From Microbacterium soli (GTDB lineage Bacteria; Actinomycetota; Actinomycetes; Actinomycetales; Microbacteriaceae), in contig NZ_BAABCP010000001.1 in NCBI RefSeq assembly GCF_039539005.1, positions 1,798,001 to 1,862,000 on the forward strand: a stretch of DNA of 64,000 nt. Reading direction: 5' to 3'. The notes under the pieces were generated by a model. It had not been told where the DNA came from, searched no databases, and saw only the letters and a program-made list of their open reading frames with translations. The translations under genes were made by a program, and so were the position numbers. How positions within the stretch are numbered: the stretch's first letter is position 1; the number at the start of each line of letters is the position of its first letter. Positions 17,201-25,354 of this stretch are shown piece after piece.

Positions 17201-18366
17201 CCGTGCTGCGCCTGCTGTCGGCCTCCGGAGCGGTCTCGGATGCCGAGTTGAACGACTCCGGCGCGTACACGCGGCCGACGTCACCGCTGCGCTCGCGCGT
17301 CGCCTACGCCGCCGCGCACGTCGTGCCCGTCGTGTGGGGCGACAACACCCCGGGGCGGCCCGCCGACATCGACTGGGACTCGACACTCGCGTTCCGCCGC
17401 AACGTCTACTCGTGGGGTCTGGGAGTGGCGGATGCCATGGACACCGCGCAGCGCAACATGGGCCTGGATGCCGCAGCGACCCGCGAGCTGATCGCCCGCA
17501 GCGCTCAGGTCGCGCGCGAGGAGGGCGGGTCGGTCGTCGTCGGCGTCAACACCGACCACATCGATGAGACGCACATCTCGCTCGACCGGGTGATCGACGC
17601 GTACATCTCGCAGCTGGAGTTCACCGAGGAGCAGGGCGCGGGTCCCGTGCTGATGGCATCCCGTCACCTCGCCCGGGTCGCCGAGAGCGCCGACGACTAC
17701 CGGCGCGTCTACCGTGCCGTGCTGGAGCGCGCGACCACGCCGGTCGTGCTGCACTGGCTGGGCACCGCGTTCGACCCCGAGCTCGCCGGCTACTTCGGGG
17801 CCGACGACTGGCAGACGGCCTCGGGCGTCCTGCTGGACATCATCGCCGAGAGCCCCGGCAGGGTCGCCGGCGTGAAGATGAGCCTGCTGAACGCCGAGAG
17901 CGAGATCTCGGTGCGCGAGCGCCTGCCCGAGGGCGTGCGCATGCTCACCGGCGACGACTTCAACTACGTGTCACTGATCGGAGACTCCGGGGCGGGCATC
18001 CGGTCGTACTCGGATGCACTGCTCGGTGCCTTCGCGGCGATCACGCCCGTCGCATCCGCTGCCATCCAGGCGCTCGATGCGGGAGACCCCGCCGCCTACC
18101 AGCGCATCCTCGGGCCCACCGAGGAGCTCAGCCGACAGGTGTTCGCCGCGCCCACCTTCTACTACAAGACCGGCGTCGCGTTCCTCGCGTGGCTCAACGG
18201 CCACCAGCCCGCGTTCCAGATGGTCGGCGGCCTGCACTCCGCACGGAGCCTGACGCACCTGTCGCGGATCGTCGAGCTGGCCAACGCCTCGCTCGCCCTG
18301 GAGAACCCCGAGCTCGCGCGGGAGCGCTGGCACGGGATGCTGCGTCTGAACGGAGTGGACCTGTGA
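17197..18366 (+). CDS. DUF993 family protein (aldolase-like TIM barrel)
   Basis: 389 residues recognised as DUF993, a family related to dihydrodipicolinate synthase (class I aldolase-like TIM barrel). Visible segments include AYAAAHVVPVVWGDNTPG, VVVGVNTDHIDETH, TTPVVLHWLGTAFDPELAGY and RVAGVKMSLLNAESE, the last placing a lysine where a Schiff-base lysine could lie. Function is not established for the family; a retro-aldol or lyase step on an oxidised sugar is plausible from fold and context. Start GTG 17197 overlaps the Gfo stop (GTGA) with GAGGAG upstream, and its own stop overlaps the next start, so the three genes should be translated together. Confidence 0.85.
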   Translation: MTVLRLLSASGAVSDAELNDSGAYTRPTSPLRSRVAYAAAHVVPVVWGDNTPGRPADIDWDSTLAFRRNVYSWGLGVADAMDTAQRNMGLDAAATRELIARSAQVAREEGGSVVVGVNTDHIDETHISLDRVIDAYISQLEFTEEQGAGPVLMASRHLARVAESADDYRRVYRAVLERATTPVVLHWLGTAFDPELAGYFGADDWQTASGVLLDIIAESPGRVAGVKMSLLNAESEISVRERLPEGVRMLTGDDFNYVSLIGDSGAGIRSYSDALLGAFAAITPVASAAIQALDAGDPAAYQRILGPTEELSRQVFAAPTFYYKTGVAFLAWLNGHQPAFQMVGGLHSARSLTHLSRIVELANASLALENPELARERWHGMLRLNGVDL

Positions 18367-19229
18367 GCACCCCCGACCCCCGTTTGTCGATCAACCAGGC
18401 CACCATCAAGCGCGCCGACCTGGCGACCGCCCTGCGGGTCACGGCCGAGGCCGGCGTGCCGTCCATCGGGCTCTGGCGGGAACCGGTGAACGAGGTGGGT
18501 CTGGACACGGCCGCGCGGATGCTGGCGGACTCCGGCCTGCGCTTCTCCAGTCACTGCCGCGGTGGGTTCTTCACGCTGCCCGAGGGGCCGGATCGGAGCG
18601 CCGCGCTGGACGACAACCGCCGGGCCATCGAGGAGACGGCGGCACTGGCCGCGGCCGGCGCCCCCGGATCCGCCGCCGTGCTCGTGCTCGTCGTCGGCGG
18701 GCTGCCGGAGGGCTCACGCGATCTGGTCGGTGCCCGTGAGCGGGTACGCGACGCACTCGGAGCGCTCGCCGATGACGCGAAGGCCGCCGGCGTCACGCTG
18801 GCGCTGGAGCCGCTGCATCCGATGTACGCCTCCGACCGCGCCGTCGTCTCCACACTCGGCCAGGCGCTCGACATCGCCTCCGACTTCGACGCGTCGGTCG
18901 TCGGTGCCGCCGTCGACACGTTCCACATCTGGTGGGACCCGCAGGTGCTCGAGCAGATCGCCCGTGCCGGAAGCGAGGGCCGCATCGCCACATACCAGGT
19001 GTGCGACTGGAAGACGCCGTTGCCGGCCGACGTGCTGCTGTCCCGGCACTATCCCGGCGAGGGCGTGATCGACTTCGCCGCTCTCACCCGCGCTGTGATG
19101 GCCACCGGGTACGACCGCGACATCGAGGTCGAGCTGTTCAACGCCGACATCTGGGCCGACGCCCCGGCATCGGTCGTCGCCCGCACGATCGAGTCCTTCG
19201 CGGACGCCGTCGCCCCTCACCTGCCCTGA
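18363..19229 (+). CDS. sugar phosphate isomerase/epimerase (TIM barrel)
   Basis: 288-residue xylose-isomerase-like TIM-barrel protein. Metal-ligand type residues of the family are visible in LALEPLHPMYASDR (glutamate and histidine), VVGAAVDTFHIWWDP (aspartate and histidine) and DIEVELFNADIWAD (glutamate). Such enzymes isomerise or epimerise sugars, and some act with Gfo/Idh/MocA partners in deglycosylation of 3-keto glycosides. Start GTG 18363 overlaps the DUF993 stop. The last bases of the gene (CCCTCACCTGCCCTGACC) recur 65 bp downstream as part of a 19-bp direct repeat. Confidence 0.88.
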   Translation: MSTPDPRLSINQATIKRADLATALRVTAEAGVPSIGLWREPVNEVGLDTAARMLADSGLRFSSHCRGGFFTLPEGPDRSAALDDNRRAIEETAALAAAGAPGSAAVLVLVVGGLPEGSRDLVGARERVRDALGALADDAKAAGVTLALEPLHPMYASDRAVVSTLGQALDIASDFDASVVGAAVDTFHIWWDPQVLEQIARAGSEGRIATYQVCDWKTPLPADVLLSRHYPGEGVIDFAALTRAVMATGYDRDIEVELFNADIWADAPASVVARTIESFADAVAPHLP

Positions 19230-19296
19230 CCCGTCCTCGACCGCCTCATCCGCCCCGCCACCCATCCGCCCTGACCACCCCTCACCTGCCCTGACC
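19213..19296. repeat. 19-bp direct repeat of the gene end
   Basis: The 19-mer CCCCTCACCTGCCCTGACC at 19213-19231, spanning the stop codon of the isomerase gene, is repeated exactly at 19278-19296. The spacer between also holds CCGCCCTGACC-like variants. It looks like local tandem duplication of the gene end. Confidence 0.8.
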
Positions 19297-19322
19297 GCCC
19301 CCGCCCGCCCTGACCGAACTGC

Positions 19323-19380
19323 TCCCGTCGCAGAAATCGTCGCTTCCGGGGTGCCTGAAGCGACAGAAAGTGCGACGGGA
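19323..19380. repeat. 58-bp nested palindrome
   Basis: Outer arms TCCCGTCGCA (19323-19332) and TGCGACGGGA (19371-19380) and inner arms GTCGCTTC (19339-19346) and GAAGCGAC (19357-19364) are both perfect. They are separated by a symmetrical 6x6 internal loop (gaaatc / agaaag) with a 10-nt apical loop. In RNA this would be a long two-stem hairpin 25 nt upstream of the next gene. Confidence 0.75.
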
Positions 19381-19404
19381 ACGGGGAAGATGGAGGAGAT
19401 GGAG

Positions 19405-20163
19405 ATGATCATGCGACCAGGGCTGTGCTCGGTGACGTTCCGACGGCTCGACCCGGAGCAGATCATCGCGCTCGCCGCAGAGGCGCAGCTCGAGGCGATC
19501 GAGTGGGGCGGAGACGTGCATGTGCCCGCGGGCGACGTCGACCGCGCCGCGCGCATCGCGCGGGCGACGACGGATGCCGGTCTCGCCGTCTGCTCGTACG
19601 GGTCCTACTTCCACGCCGATCCGGGAGAGTCGATCACGTCGGTCCTCGACAGCGCACAGGCGCTGGGCGCGGACCGGGTGCGCATCTGGGCCGGCCGCGT
19701 CGACTCCGCGCAGGCCGCCTCCGAGGAGTACGCCCGGATCGTCGCGGTGCTCCGGGACGCCGCGGCCGAGGCATCCGATCGCCGCATCGCCCTCGCCCTG
19801 GAATACCACCGCGGCACCGTCGCCGACGGACCGGATGCCGTGCTGCGCCTGCTCGCCGATGTGGCCCACCCCGCGCTGACGACATACTGGCAGCCGTCCG
19901 TCGGCATCAGCGACGACGTCGTGCTCGCCGAGTTCGACGCGATCGCCGCCCACACGAGCGCCCTGCACGTGTTCTCCTGGTGGCCGCAAGCCGAACGACG
20001 GCGTCTGCATGAGCGCGCGGCGATGTGGCAGCGGATCCTTGACGTCGCGGCTGCACTGCCGGTGCCCCCGCGGGACGCCCTGCTGGAGTTCCTCCCCGAT
20101 GACGACCCTGCCCTCCTGACCGTCGAATCCGCGACCCTGCGCCGCTGGCTTGCGCGGTCATGA
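19405..20163 (+). CDS. second sugar phosphate isomerase/epimerase
   Basis: 252-residue TIM-barrel protein of the xylose-isomerase-like family. It begins PGLCSVTFRRLDPEQIIALA, followed by EAIEWGGDVHVP, a common N-terminal pattern, and has the metal-site glutamate in RIALALEYHRGTVAD and ALTTYWQPSVG downstream. Several in-frame ATGs (19390, 19399, 19405, 19411) are possible; 19405 is preferred because GGAGGA lies 6 nt upstream. It follows the nested palindrome and precedes the LacI gene by 46 bp. It is distinct in sequence from the isomerase at 18363, suggesting two sequential isomerisation or epimerisation steps in the pathway. Confidence 0.85.
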   Translation: MIMRPGLCSVTFRRLDPEQIIALAAEAQLEAIEWGGDVHVPAGDVDRAARIARATTDAGLAVCSYGSYFHADPGESITSVLDSAQALGADRVRIWAGRVDSAQAASEEYARIVAVLRDAAAEASDRRIALALEYHRGTVADGPDAVLRLLADVAHPALTTYWQPSVGISDDVVLAEFDAIAAHTSALHVFSWWPQAERRRLHERAAMWQRILDVAAALPVPPRDALLEFLPDDDPALLTVESATLRRWLARS

Positions 20164-20209
20164 GCCGCGTTGACGTGCGATGCCACAGGGCCTGGATAGG
20201 CTCGAAGCC

Positions 20210-21301
20210 ATGAGCCCCGTGGAGAGCGCATCCCACCGCAGGCCGCCGCGCGCGGCGCGCGGTCCCGCCCCGACGCTGCACGACGTCGCCCGGGCGGCGG
20301 GAGTGTCGCTCGCGACGGCGTCCCGCGTGCTCAACGGTTCCCAGCGGAAGGTGGCCGACTCGTTCCGGGAGCGGGTCGAGTCGGCGGCCCGTGACCTCGG
20401 CTACACCGCGAACGTGTCCGCGCAGGCCATCGCGCGCGGCACCTCTCCGGTGATCGCGCTGCTCGTCGCCGACATCGCCGACCCGTACTTCGGCCAGATC
20501 GCGTCGGGTGTCGCGCGCGGCGCCGACGAGGAGGGACTGATCGTCACGGTGGCGATCACCGAGCGCGAGCCCGCTCGTGAGGTGCGCATCCTGCACGCCC
20601 TGCGCGGTCAGCGCCCGCGAGGCGTGATCCTCGCCGCTTCGCGGGCGGGAGAGCGCGACGCGGCCGCCCTTGAGGAGCTGGCGGGCTTCGCCGCGCTCGG
20701 AGGACGAACGGTGACCTTCGGCGCCGGCGGGGACCGCAGCATCCGCATCCCGAACAGGCAGGGCGCCGAGCAGCTGGGCCGGGCGATGGCCGAGCTCGGG
20801 TACCGGCGGGCCATCGGTCTCGGCGCCGACGAGGGAGTCAGCACCTCGGACGACCGGCTCGCCGGGTTCACCGCCGGGTTCGCCGCCGGCGGCGGTGAGC
20901 TCAGCCGGGTGTACCGCGGAACGTTCGAGCGCGAGTCGGGCGCCGCATCGATGACGCGAGCACTCGCCGACGGCGTCCCCTCGGAGACCCTGGTGTTCGC
21001 ACTCAGCGACGTCGTGGCCATCGGGGCGATGACGGCGATCCGGGACGCGGGGCGGGCGGTCGGTGCGGACATCGCCGTGTGCGGCTTCGATGACGTGCCG
21101 GCCAGCCGGGACGTCTCCCCACGGCTGACCACGGTGGGAGTGCCGCTCCGGGATCTCGGCTACCAGGCGTTCCGTGCCACGGTGGATGCCGAATGGCAGC
21201 AGCCGGAGATGCGGCTGGAGGTTCTCGTGCGCGAGAGCACGCCCGGCCTGCCCGTCCCGCCCGATCCCGCCGCACCCGAGCGCGAGAGGCGGAGCCGGTG
21301 A
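20210..21301 (+). CDS. LacI family transcriptional regulator
   Basis: 363-residue repressor with the N-terminal LacI DNA-binding domain TLHDVARAAGVSLATASRVL at about residues 22-41, hinge helix NVSAQAIARGTS and a sugar-binding domain with DRLAGFTAGF and AVCGFDDVPASRDVSP. Start ATG 20210 has TAGGCT ending 7 nt upstream and no good ribosome site, so it may be transcribed from its own leaderless promoter as well as from the operon. The GTG of the glycerate kinase overlaps its stop. Its likely target is the near-perfect LacI operator at 15988 before the first gene of the operon. Confidence 0.92.
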   Translation: MSPVESASHRRPPRAARGPAPTLHDVARAAGVSLATASRVLNGSQRKVADSFRERVESAARDLGYTANVSAQAIARGTSPVIALLVADIADPYFGQIASGVARGADEEGLIVTVAITEREPAREVRILHALRGQRPRGVILAASRAGERDAAALEELAGFAALGGRTVTFGAGGDRSIRIPNRQGAEQLGRAMAELGYRRAIGLGADEGVSTSDDRLAGFTAGFAAGGGELSRVYRGTFERESGAASMTRALADGVPSETLVFALSDVVAIGAMTAIRDAGRAVGADIAVCGFDDVPASRDVSPRLTTVGVPLRDLGYQAFRATVDAEWQQPEMRLEVLVRESTPGLPVPPDPAAPERERRSR

Positions 21302-22404
21302 GGCGCATCGTCATCGCACCGGACAGCTTCAAGGGCACGATCACCGCGGCGGATGCCGCCCACGCGCTCGCCGAGGGGTGGCGGAGCGTCGACCCGTCCG
21401 CGGAGCTCGTGCTGCGGCCGATGGCCGACGGCGGAGAAGGCACCGTGGCGGCGTTCCAGGAGGCCGTCCCCGGTGCGGTGCGGATGCCGGTGACGGTCGA
21501 CGGGCCGGCGGGGACGCCCGTCGAGACGGCGTGGCTGCTGCTGCCGGCATCCGATGAGGCGCCGGGCGGGACCGGTGTCGTCGACCTCGCCTCCACCTCG
21601 GGCATCGAACTGCTGGACGGGCTTCGCCCCTGGGACGCGGATTCCACCGGATTCGGGCAGGCCATCGCCGCCGCGCTCGACCACGGCGTCTCACGGCTCG
21701 TCCTCGGGATCGGCTCCAGTTCGTCCACCGACGGCGGGACCGGGATGCTGCGGGCGCTGGGCGCGAGGTTCCTCGACGCCGCGGGGGCACAGACCCCGCC
21801 GGGCGCGCGCGGGCTCGCGGCGCTCGCGGACATGGATCGCAGCGGCCTGCGAACGGCGCCGGAGACCATCGTCCTCAGCGATGTGACCAATCCGCTCACC
21901 GGCCCGCGCGGCACCGCAGCGGTCTTCGGCCCGCAGAAGGGGCTGACGGATGCCGCCGATCGCGCCCTCGTGGATGCCGGACTGCTGTCACTGGCAGGGC
22001 TCCTCGGCATCGACCCCGCCACGCCCGGTGCCGGGGCGGCCGGCGGAGTCGGCGGTGCGCTGGTGGCCTGGGGCGCCCGGCTTCTCCCCGGTGCGGGCGA
22101 AGTCTCCCGGCTGATCGGACTCGCGCAGGCCGTGGAGGGCGCGGATGCCGTGGTGACGGGCGAGGGCTCCTACGACGGGCAGTCCGGCGACGGCAAGGTG
22201 CCCTCCTACGTCGCGGGGCTGGCGTCGGATGCGGGGGCGAGGCGCCTCCTCGCCGCCGGGCGGATCGCGACGGATGCCGATGTGGGCCTGTTCGATCAGG
22301 CGCTGTCGCTGACCGCGATCGCGGGTTCTGCGGCATCCGCCCTCGCCGATCCCGCCCGCTGGCTGCGCGAAGCGGGACGGATGCTCGCCGTCGAGACGGG
22401 GTGA
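21298..22404 (+). CDS. glycerate kinase
   Basis: Phosphorylates glycerate (GckA/GlxK family), 368 residues. The N-terminus RRIVIAPDSFKGTITAADAA is the hallmark of the family, followed by PMADGGEGTVAAF, GIGSSSSTDGGTGMLRALG near residue 145 and VVTGEGSYDGQSGDGKVP near residue 285. Start GTG 21298 overlaps the stop of the LacI gene, so it is part of the operon. This implies that the upstream pathway releases glycerate (or tartronate semialdehyde reduced to it), which the kinase feeds into glycolysis. It is the most informative clue to the pathway end product. Confidence 0.93.
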   Translation: MRRIVIAPDSFKGTITAADAAHALAEGWRSVDPSAELVLRPMADGGEGTVAAFQEAVPGAVRMPVTVDGPAGTPVETAWLLLPASDEAPGGTGVVDLASTSGIELLDGLRPWDADSTGFGQAIAAALDHGVSRLVLGIGSSSSTDGGTGMLRALGARFLDAAGAQTPPGARGLAALADMDRSGLRTAPETIVLSDVTNPLTGPRGTAAVFGPQKGLTDAADRALVDAGLLSLAGLLGIDPATPGAGAAGGVGGALVAWGARLLPGAGEVSRLIGLAQAVEGADAVVTGEGSYDGQSGDGKVPSYVAGLASDAGARRLLAAGRIATDADVGLFDQALSLTAIAGSAASALADPARWLREAGRMLAVETG

Positions 22405-22426
22405 TCGGGGCGGCGGCCGGGATTCC

Positions 22427-22464
22427 CGGGCCCGCTGGAGGCGCCGGCCCGGCCGGCGGGCCCG
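22427..22464. terminator. bidirectional terminator between glycerate kinase and pgm
   Basis: CGGGCCCGC (22427-22435) pairs perfectly with GCGGGCCCG (22456-22464) in the 63-bp convergent gap. No U-tract on either strand. Confidence 0.6.
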
Positions 22465-22467
22465 CGC

Positions 22468-24117
22468 TCAGTCGCCCAGAGCGGCGGCGACGACCGCCCT
22501 GGCCTCCTCCTGTACCTGCGCGAGATGCGCGGGGCCCCGCAGGCTCTCGGCGTACAGCTTGTAGACGTCCTCCGTGCCCGACGGTCGAGCGGCGAACCAG
22601 GCGTGCTCGGTCTGCACCTTCAGACCGCCGATGGCCGCTCCGTTGCCGGGCGCGTGCGAGAGGCGGGCGGTGATCGGCTCGCCCGCGAGCTCGGTCGCCG
22701 TCACGGCATCCGGGCTCAGCCGGCCCAGTGTCGCCTTCTGCTCCGGCGTGGCGGGCGCGTCCACGCGCTGATACGCGGACGCCCCGAACTCCTGCTCCAG
22801 CTCGCGATAGCGCTCCGACGGCGTCTTGCCGGTGACGGCGATGATCTCGGCGGCCAGCAGGCACAGCAGGATGCCGTCCTTGTCGGTCGACCACACGGTG
22901 CCGTCCTTGCGCAGGAACGACGCGCCGGCGGACTCCTCGCCGCCGAACGCGACCGAGCCGTCCAGGAGTCCCGGGACGAACCACTTGAAGCCCACCGGAA
23001 CCTCCAGCAGGCGACGGCCCAGCGACTCGGCGACCCGGTCGATGATCATCGAGGAGACCAGGGTCTTGCCGATGGCGGCGTCCTGCGGCCAGGCGGGTCG
23101 GTGCGAGAACAGGTAGTCGATGGCGACGGCCAGGTAGTGGTTGGGGTTCATCAACCCGGCATCCGGGGTGACGATCCCGTGCCGGTCGGAGTCCGCGTCG
23201 TTGCCGGTGAGGACGTCGTAGTCGCCCTTCTTCGCGACCAGCGAGGCCATGGCGGATGGCGACGACGGATCCATCCGGATCTTCTCGTCCCAGTCCAGGG
23301 TCATGAAGCGCCACGTCGGGTCGACCTCGGGATTCACGACCGTGAGGTCGAGCCCGTGCATCTCCCTGATGAGCTGCCAGTACTCCACCGACGCGCCGCC
23401 CAGCGGATCGGCGCCGATGCGCACGCCCGCGCGCTTGATCGCGTCGATGTCGATGATGCTCGGCAGGTCGCGCACGTACGCGTCACGGAAGTCGTAGCCG
23501 GTGATGGCATCCCAGTCGATGTCGGCGAAGCTCTGCCGCTTGACGCCCTCGAGCTTCCCCTCGATCAGCTCGTTGGCGCGCTGGGCGATCCAGCCCGTGG
23601 CATCCGTGTCGGCGGGGCCGCCGTGCGGAGGGTTGTACTTGAAACCTCCGTCGCGGGGCGGATTGTGGCTGGGCGTGACGACGATGCCGTCGGCACGGCC
23701 GGCGTCGTCGGCCGTGCGACCGCGGTTGCAGGTGAGGATCGCGTGGCTGAGAGCGGGGGTGGGCACCCAGGCGTCCCGGGAGTCGACCCGCACGTCCACG
23801 CCGTTGGCGATGAGCACCTCGATGGCGGTGCGCTCGGCGGGCAGCGACAGCGCGTGCGTGTCGCGGCCGAGGAACAGCGGACCGGTGATGCCCTGTGCGG
23901 TGCGGTAGTCGACGATGGCCTGGGTGGTGGCGAGGATGTGGTCCTCGTTGAAGCTGCTCGTCAGCGCCGAGCCCCGGTGCCCGCTGGTGCCGAAGACGAC
24001 GCGCTGCGTCTGGATCCTCGGATCCGGATGCCGGTCGTAGTACGCGGCGATCAGCTCGTCGACATCGATGAGGTCCTTTTCCTCCGCGGGGAGGCCTGCA
24101 CGACTCGTCATGTGCAT
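22468..24117 (-). CDS. pgm: phosphoglucomutase (alpha-D-glucose phosphate-specific)
   Basis: Interconverts glucose-1-phosphate and glucose-6-phosphate, 549 residues, cytoplasmic. The active-site serine loop is FGTSGHRGSAL near residue 45, the PSHNPPRDGGFKYNPPHGGP segment lies near residue 150, the metal loop is GNDADSDRHG near residue 300, the substrate loop is FGGEESAGASFL near 385 and the phosphate-binding region lies in AARPSGTEDVYKLYAESL near the end. The start is ATG 24117 (MHMTS) or the ATG two codons later at 24111. It links the Leloir and glycogen pathways to glycolysis. It is a single gene, divergent from pheA. Confidence 0.96.
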   Translation of the reverse strand: MHMTSRAGLPAEEKDLIDVDELIAAYYDRHPDPRIQTQRVVFGTSGHRGSALTSSFNEDHILATTQAIVDYRTAQGITGPLFLGRDTHALSLPAERTAIEVLIANGVDVRVDSRDAWVPTPALSHAILTCNRGRTADDAGRADGIVVTPSHNPPRDGGFKYNPPHGGPADTDATGWIAQRANELIEGKLEGVKRQSFADIDWDAITGYDFRDAYVRDLPSIIDIDAIKRAGVRIGADPLGGASVEYWQLIREMHGLDLTVVNPEVDPTWRFMTLDWDEKIRMDPSSPSAMASLVAKKGDYDVLTGNDADSDRHGIVTPDAGLMNPNHYLAVAIDYLFSHRPAWPQDAAIGKTLVSSMIIDRVAESLGRRLLEVPVGFKWFVPGLLDGSVAFGGEESAGASFLRKDGTVWSTDKDGILLCLLAAEIIAVTGKTPSERYRELEQEFGASAYQRVDAPATPEQKATLGRLSPDAVTATELAGEPITARLSHAPGNGAAIGGLKVQTEHAWFAARPSGTEDVYKLYAESLRGPAHLAQVQEEARAVVAAALGD

Positions 24118-24274
24118 AGTCTGCCCCGCACCAGCCGCCCGCGCATCCTCGGCGTCATCTGCGCGGCGCTCCCGGGCGAGGCAGCGGGCGTGCAGGCGCG
24201 GTGCCCGTGCCGCCGCAGGCGTGGCGGCCGTCGCCGGACCTGCGTGCGCACCCCGCCGGCGCTAGGCTTGCGGA

Positions 24275-25219
24275 GTGACTGAGCGCCGCACCTACAGCTA
24301 CCTGGGCCCTGCTGGAACCTTCACCGAGGCGGCGCTGGACCAGGTCCCCGAAGCCCGCGGTCACGTGTGGAAGCCCGTGCACAACGTCGGTGAGGCGCTC
24401 GCCGACGTGCTGTCCGGGGCCTCGGATGCCGCGATGATCGCGATCGAGAACTCGATCGACGGCGGGGTGTCCACCACGCAGGACGCGCTGGCGAACAACC
24501 CGGGTCTGCGGATCGTCGGGGAGTACCTGGTGCGGGTCAACTTCGTGCTCGTCGCACAGCCGGGCGCGAAACTCGAGGACGTGCGGGTGGTCGCAGCCCA
24601 TCCGGTCGCCTACGCGCAGTGCCATTCCTGGCTGGAGGAGCACCTCCCTGAGCACGCCCATGTCCCGGCGGCGAGCAATGTGGCATCTGCTCTGGGGCTG
24701 CTGGACGGCTCCCTGCCGGCGGATGCCGCGATCGCCGCCCCCGGGATCGTGCAGCACCAGGAGCTCGAGGTGCTGGCCGAGCAGATCGGCGACAACGACA
24801 ACGCCGTCACGCGGTTCGTGCTGGTCTCGCGCACCACGGCGCCGGGCGAGCCGACCGGCGCGGACAAGACCTCGCTCATCGTCGAACTGCCCGACGACCG
24901 TCCCGGCGCCCTGCTGGAGATGCTCGAGCAGTTCTCCACCCGCGGGATCAACCTGTCGCTCATCGAGTCGCGCCCCATCGGCGACGAGCTGGGCAGGTAC
25001 CGGTTCGTGCTGGACGCGGACGGGCACATCCATGATGAGCGCATGGCCGATGCGCTGCTGGGCATCCGCCGGTTCAGTCCCCGCGTGGTGTTCCTGGGCT
25101 CCTACCCGCGCGCCGACCGGCGCATCGTGCAGTACCCCGAGCGCTACGCCGACGAGATCTTCGTGGAGGCCCGGGACTGGCTGCGCGGACTCATCGCCGG
25201 CGAACCCGACGAGGACTGA
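24275..25219 (+). CDS. pheA: prephenate dehydratase PheA
   Basis: Converts prephenate to phenylpyruvate in phenylalanine synthesis, 314 residues. The catalytic domain begins YSYLGPAGTFTEAAL and contains IAIENSIDGGVSTTQDAL and the conserved TRF motif in NDNAVTRFVLVS. The C-terminal ACT domain (LPDDRPGALLEMLEQFSTRG then NLSLIESRPIG) is the feedback site for phenylalanine. Start GTG 24275 has TAGGCT ending exactly 6 nt upstream and no ribosome-binding site, so it is probably leaderless. No chorismate-mutase domain is fused, as is normal for actinobacteria. The usual serS partner is not adjacent in this window. Confidence 0.96.
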   Translation: MTERRTYSYLGPAGTFTEAALDQVPEARGHVWKPVHNVGEALADVLSGASDAAMIAIENSIDGGVSTTQDALANNPGLRIVGEYLVRVNFVLVAQPGAKLEDVRVVAAHPVAYAQCHSWLEEHLPEHAHVPAASNVASALGLLDGSLPADAAIAAPGIVQHQELEVLAEQIGDNDNAVTRFVLVSRTTAPGEPTGADKTSLIVELPDDRPGALLEMLEQFSTRGINLSLIESRPIGDELGRYRFVLDADGHIHDERMADALLGIRRFSPRVVFLGSYPRADRRIVQYPERYADEIFVEARDWLRGLIAGEPDED

Positions 25220-25293
25220 CCCCCGAGCCGTCTCCTTGCGCCTGGCCCCGCGCCTTCCCCTCGCCTCGCGCCTTCCCGGCCCCTGGGTATTTC

Positions 25294-25349
25294 GCATGGG
25301 AGCCTTCGTGCGGTTCCCCGGCGCCGGGAGCGGAGTTCGGCTCCCATGC
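25294..25349. repeat. 56-bp palindromic element A (downstream of DUF559 gene)
   Basis: Perfect 11-bp arms GCATGGGAGCC (25294-25304) and GGCTCCCATGC (25339-25349) around a 34-nt GC-rich centre. It ends 5 bp from the DUF559 stop codon. The same length and arm sequence recur in element B at 26390-26445; aligned base by base A matches reverse-complemented B at 41 of 56 positions. Confidence 0.85.
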
Positions 25350-25354
25350 GGCAC

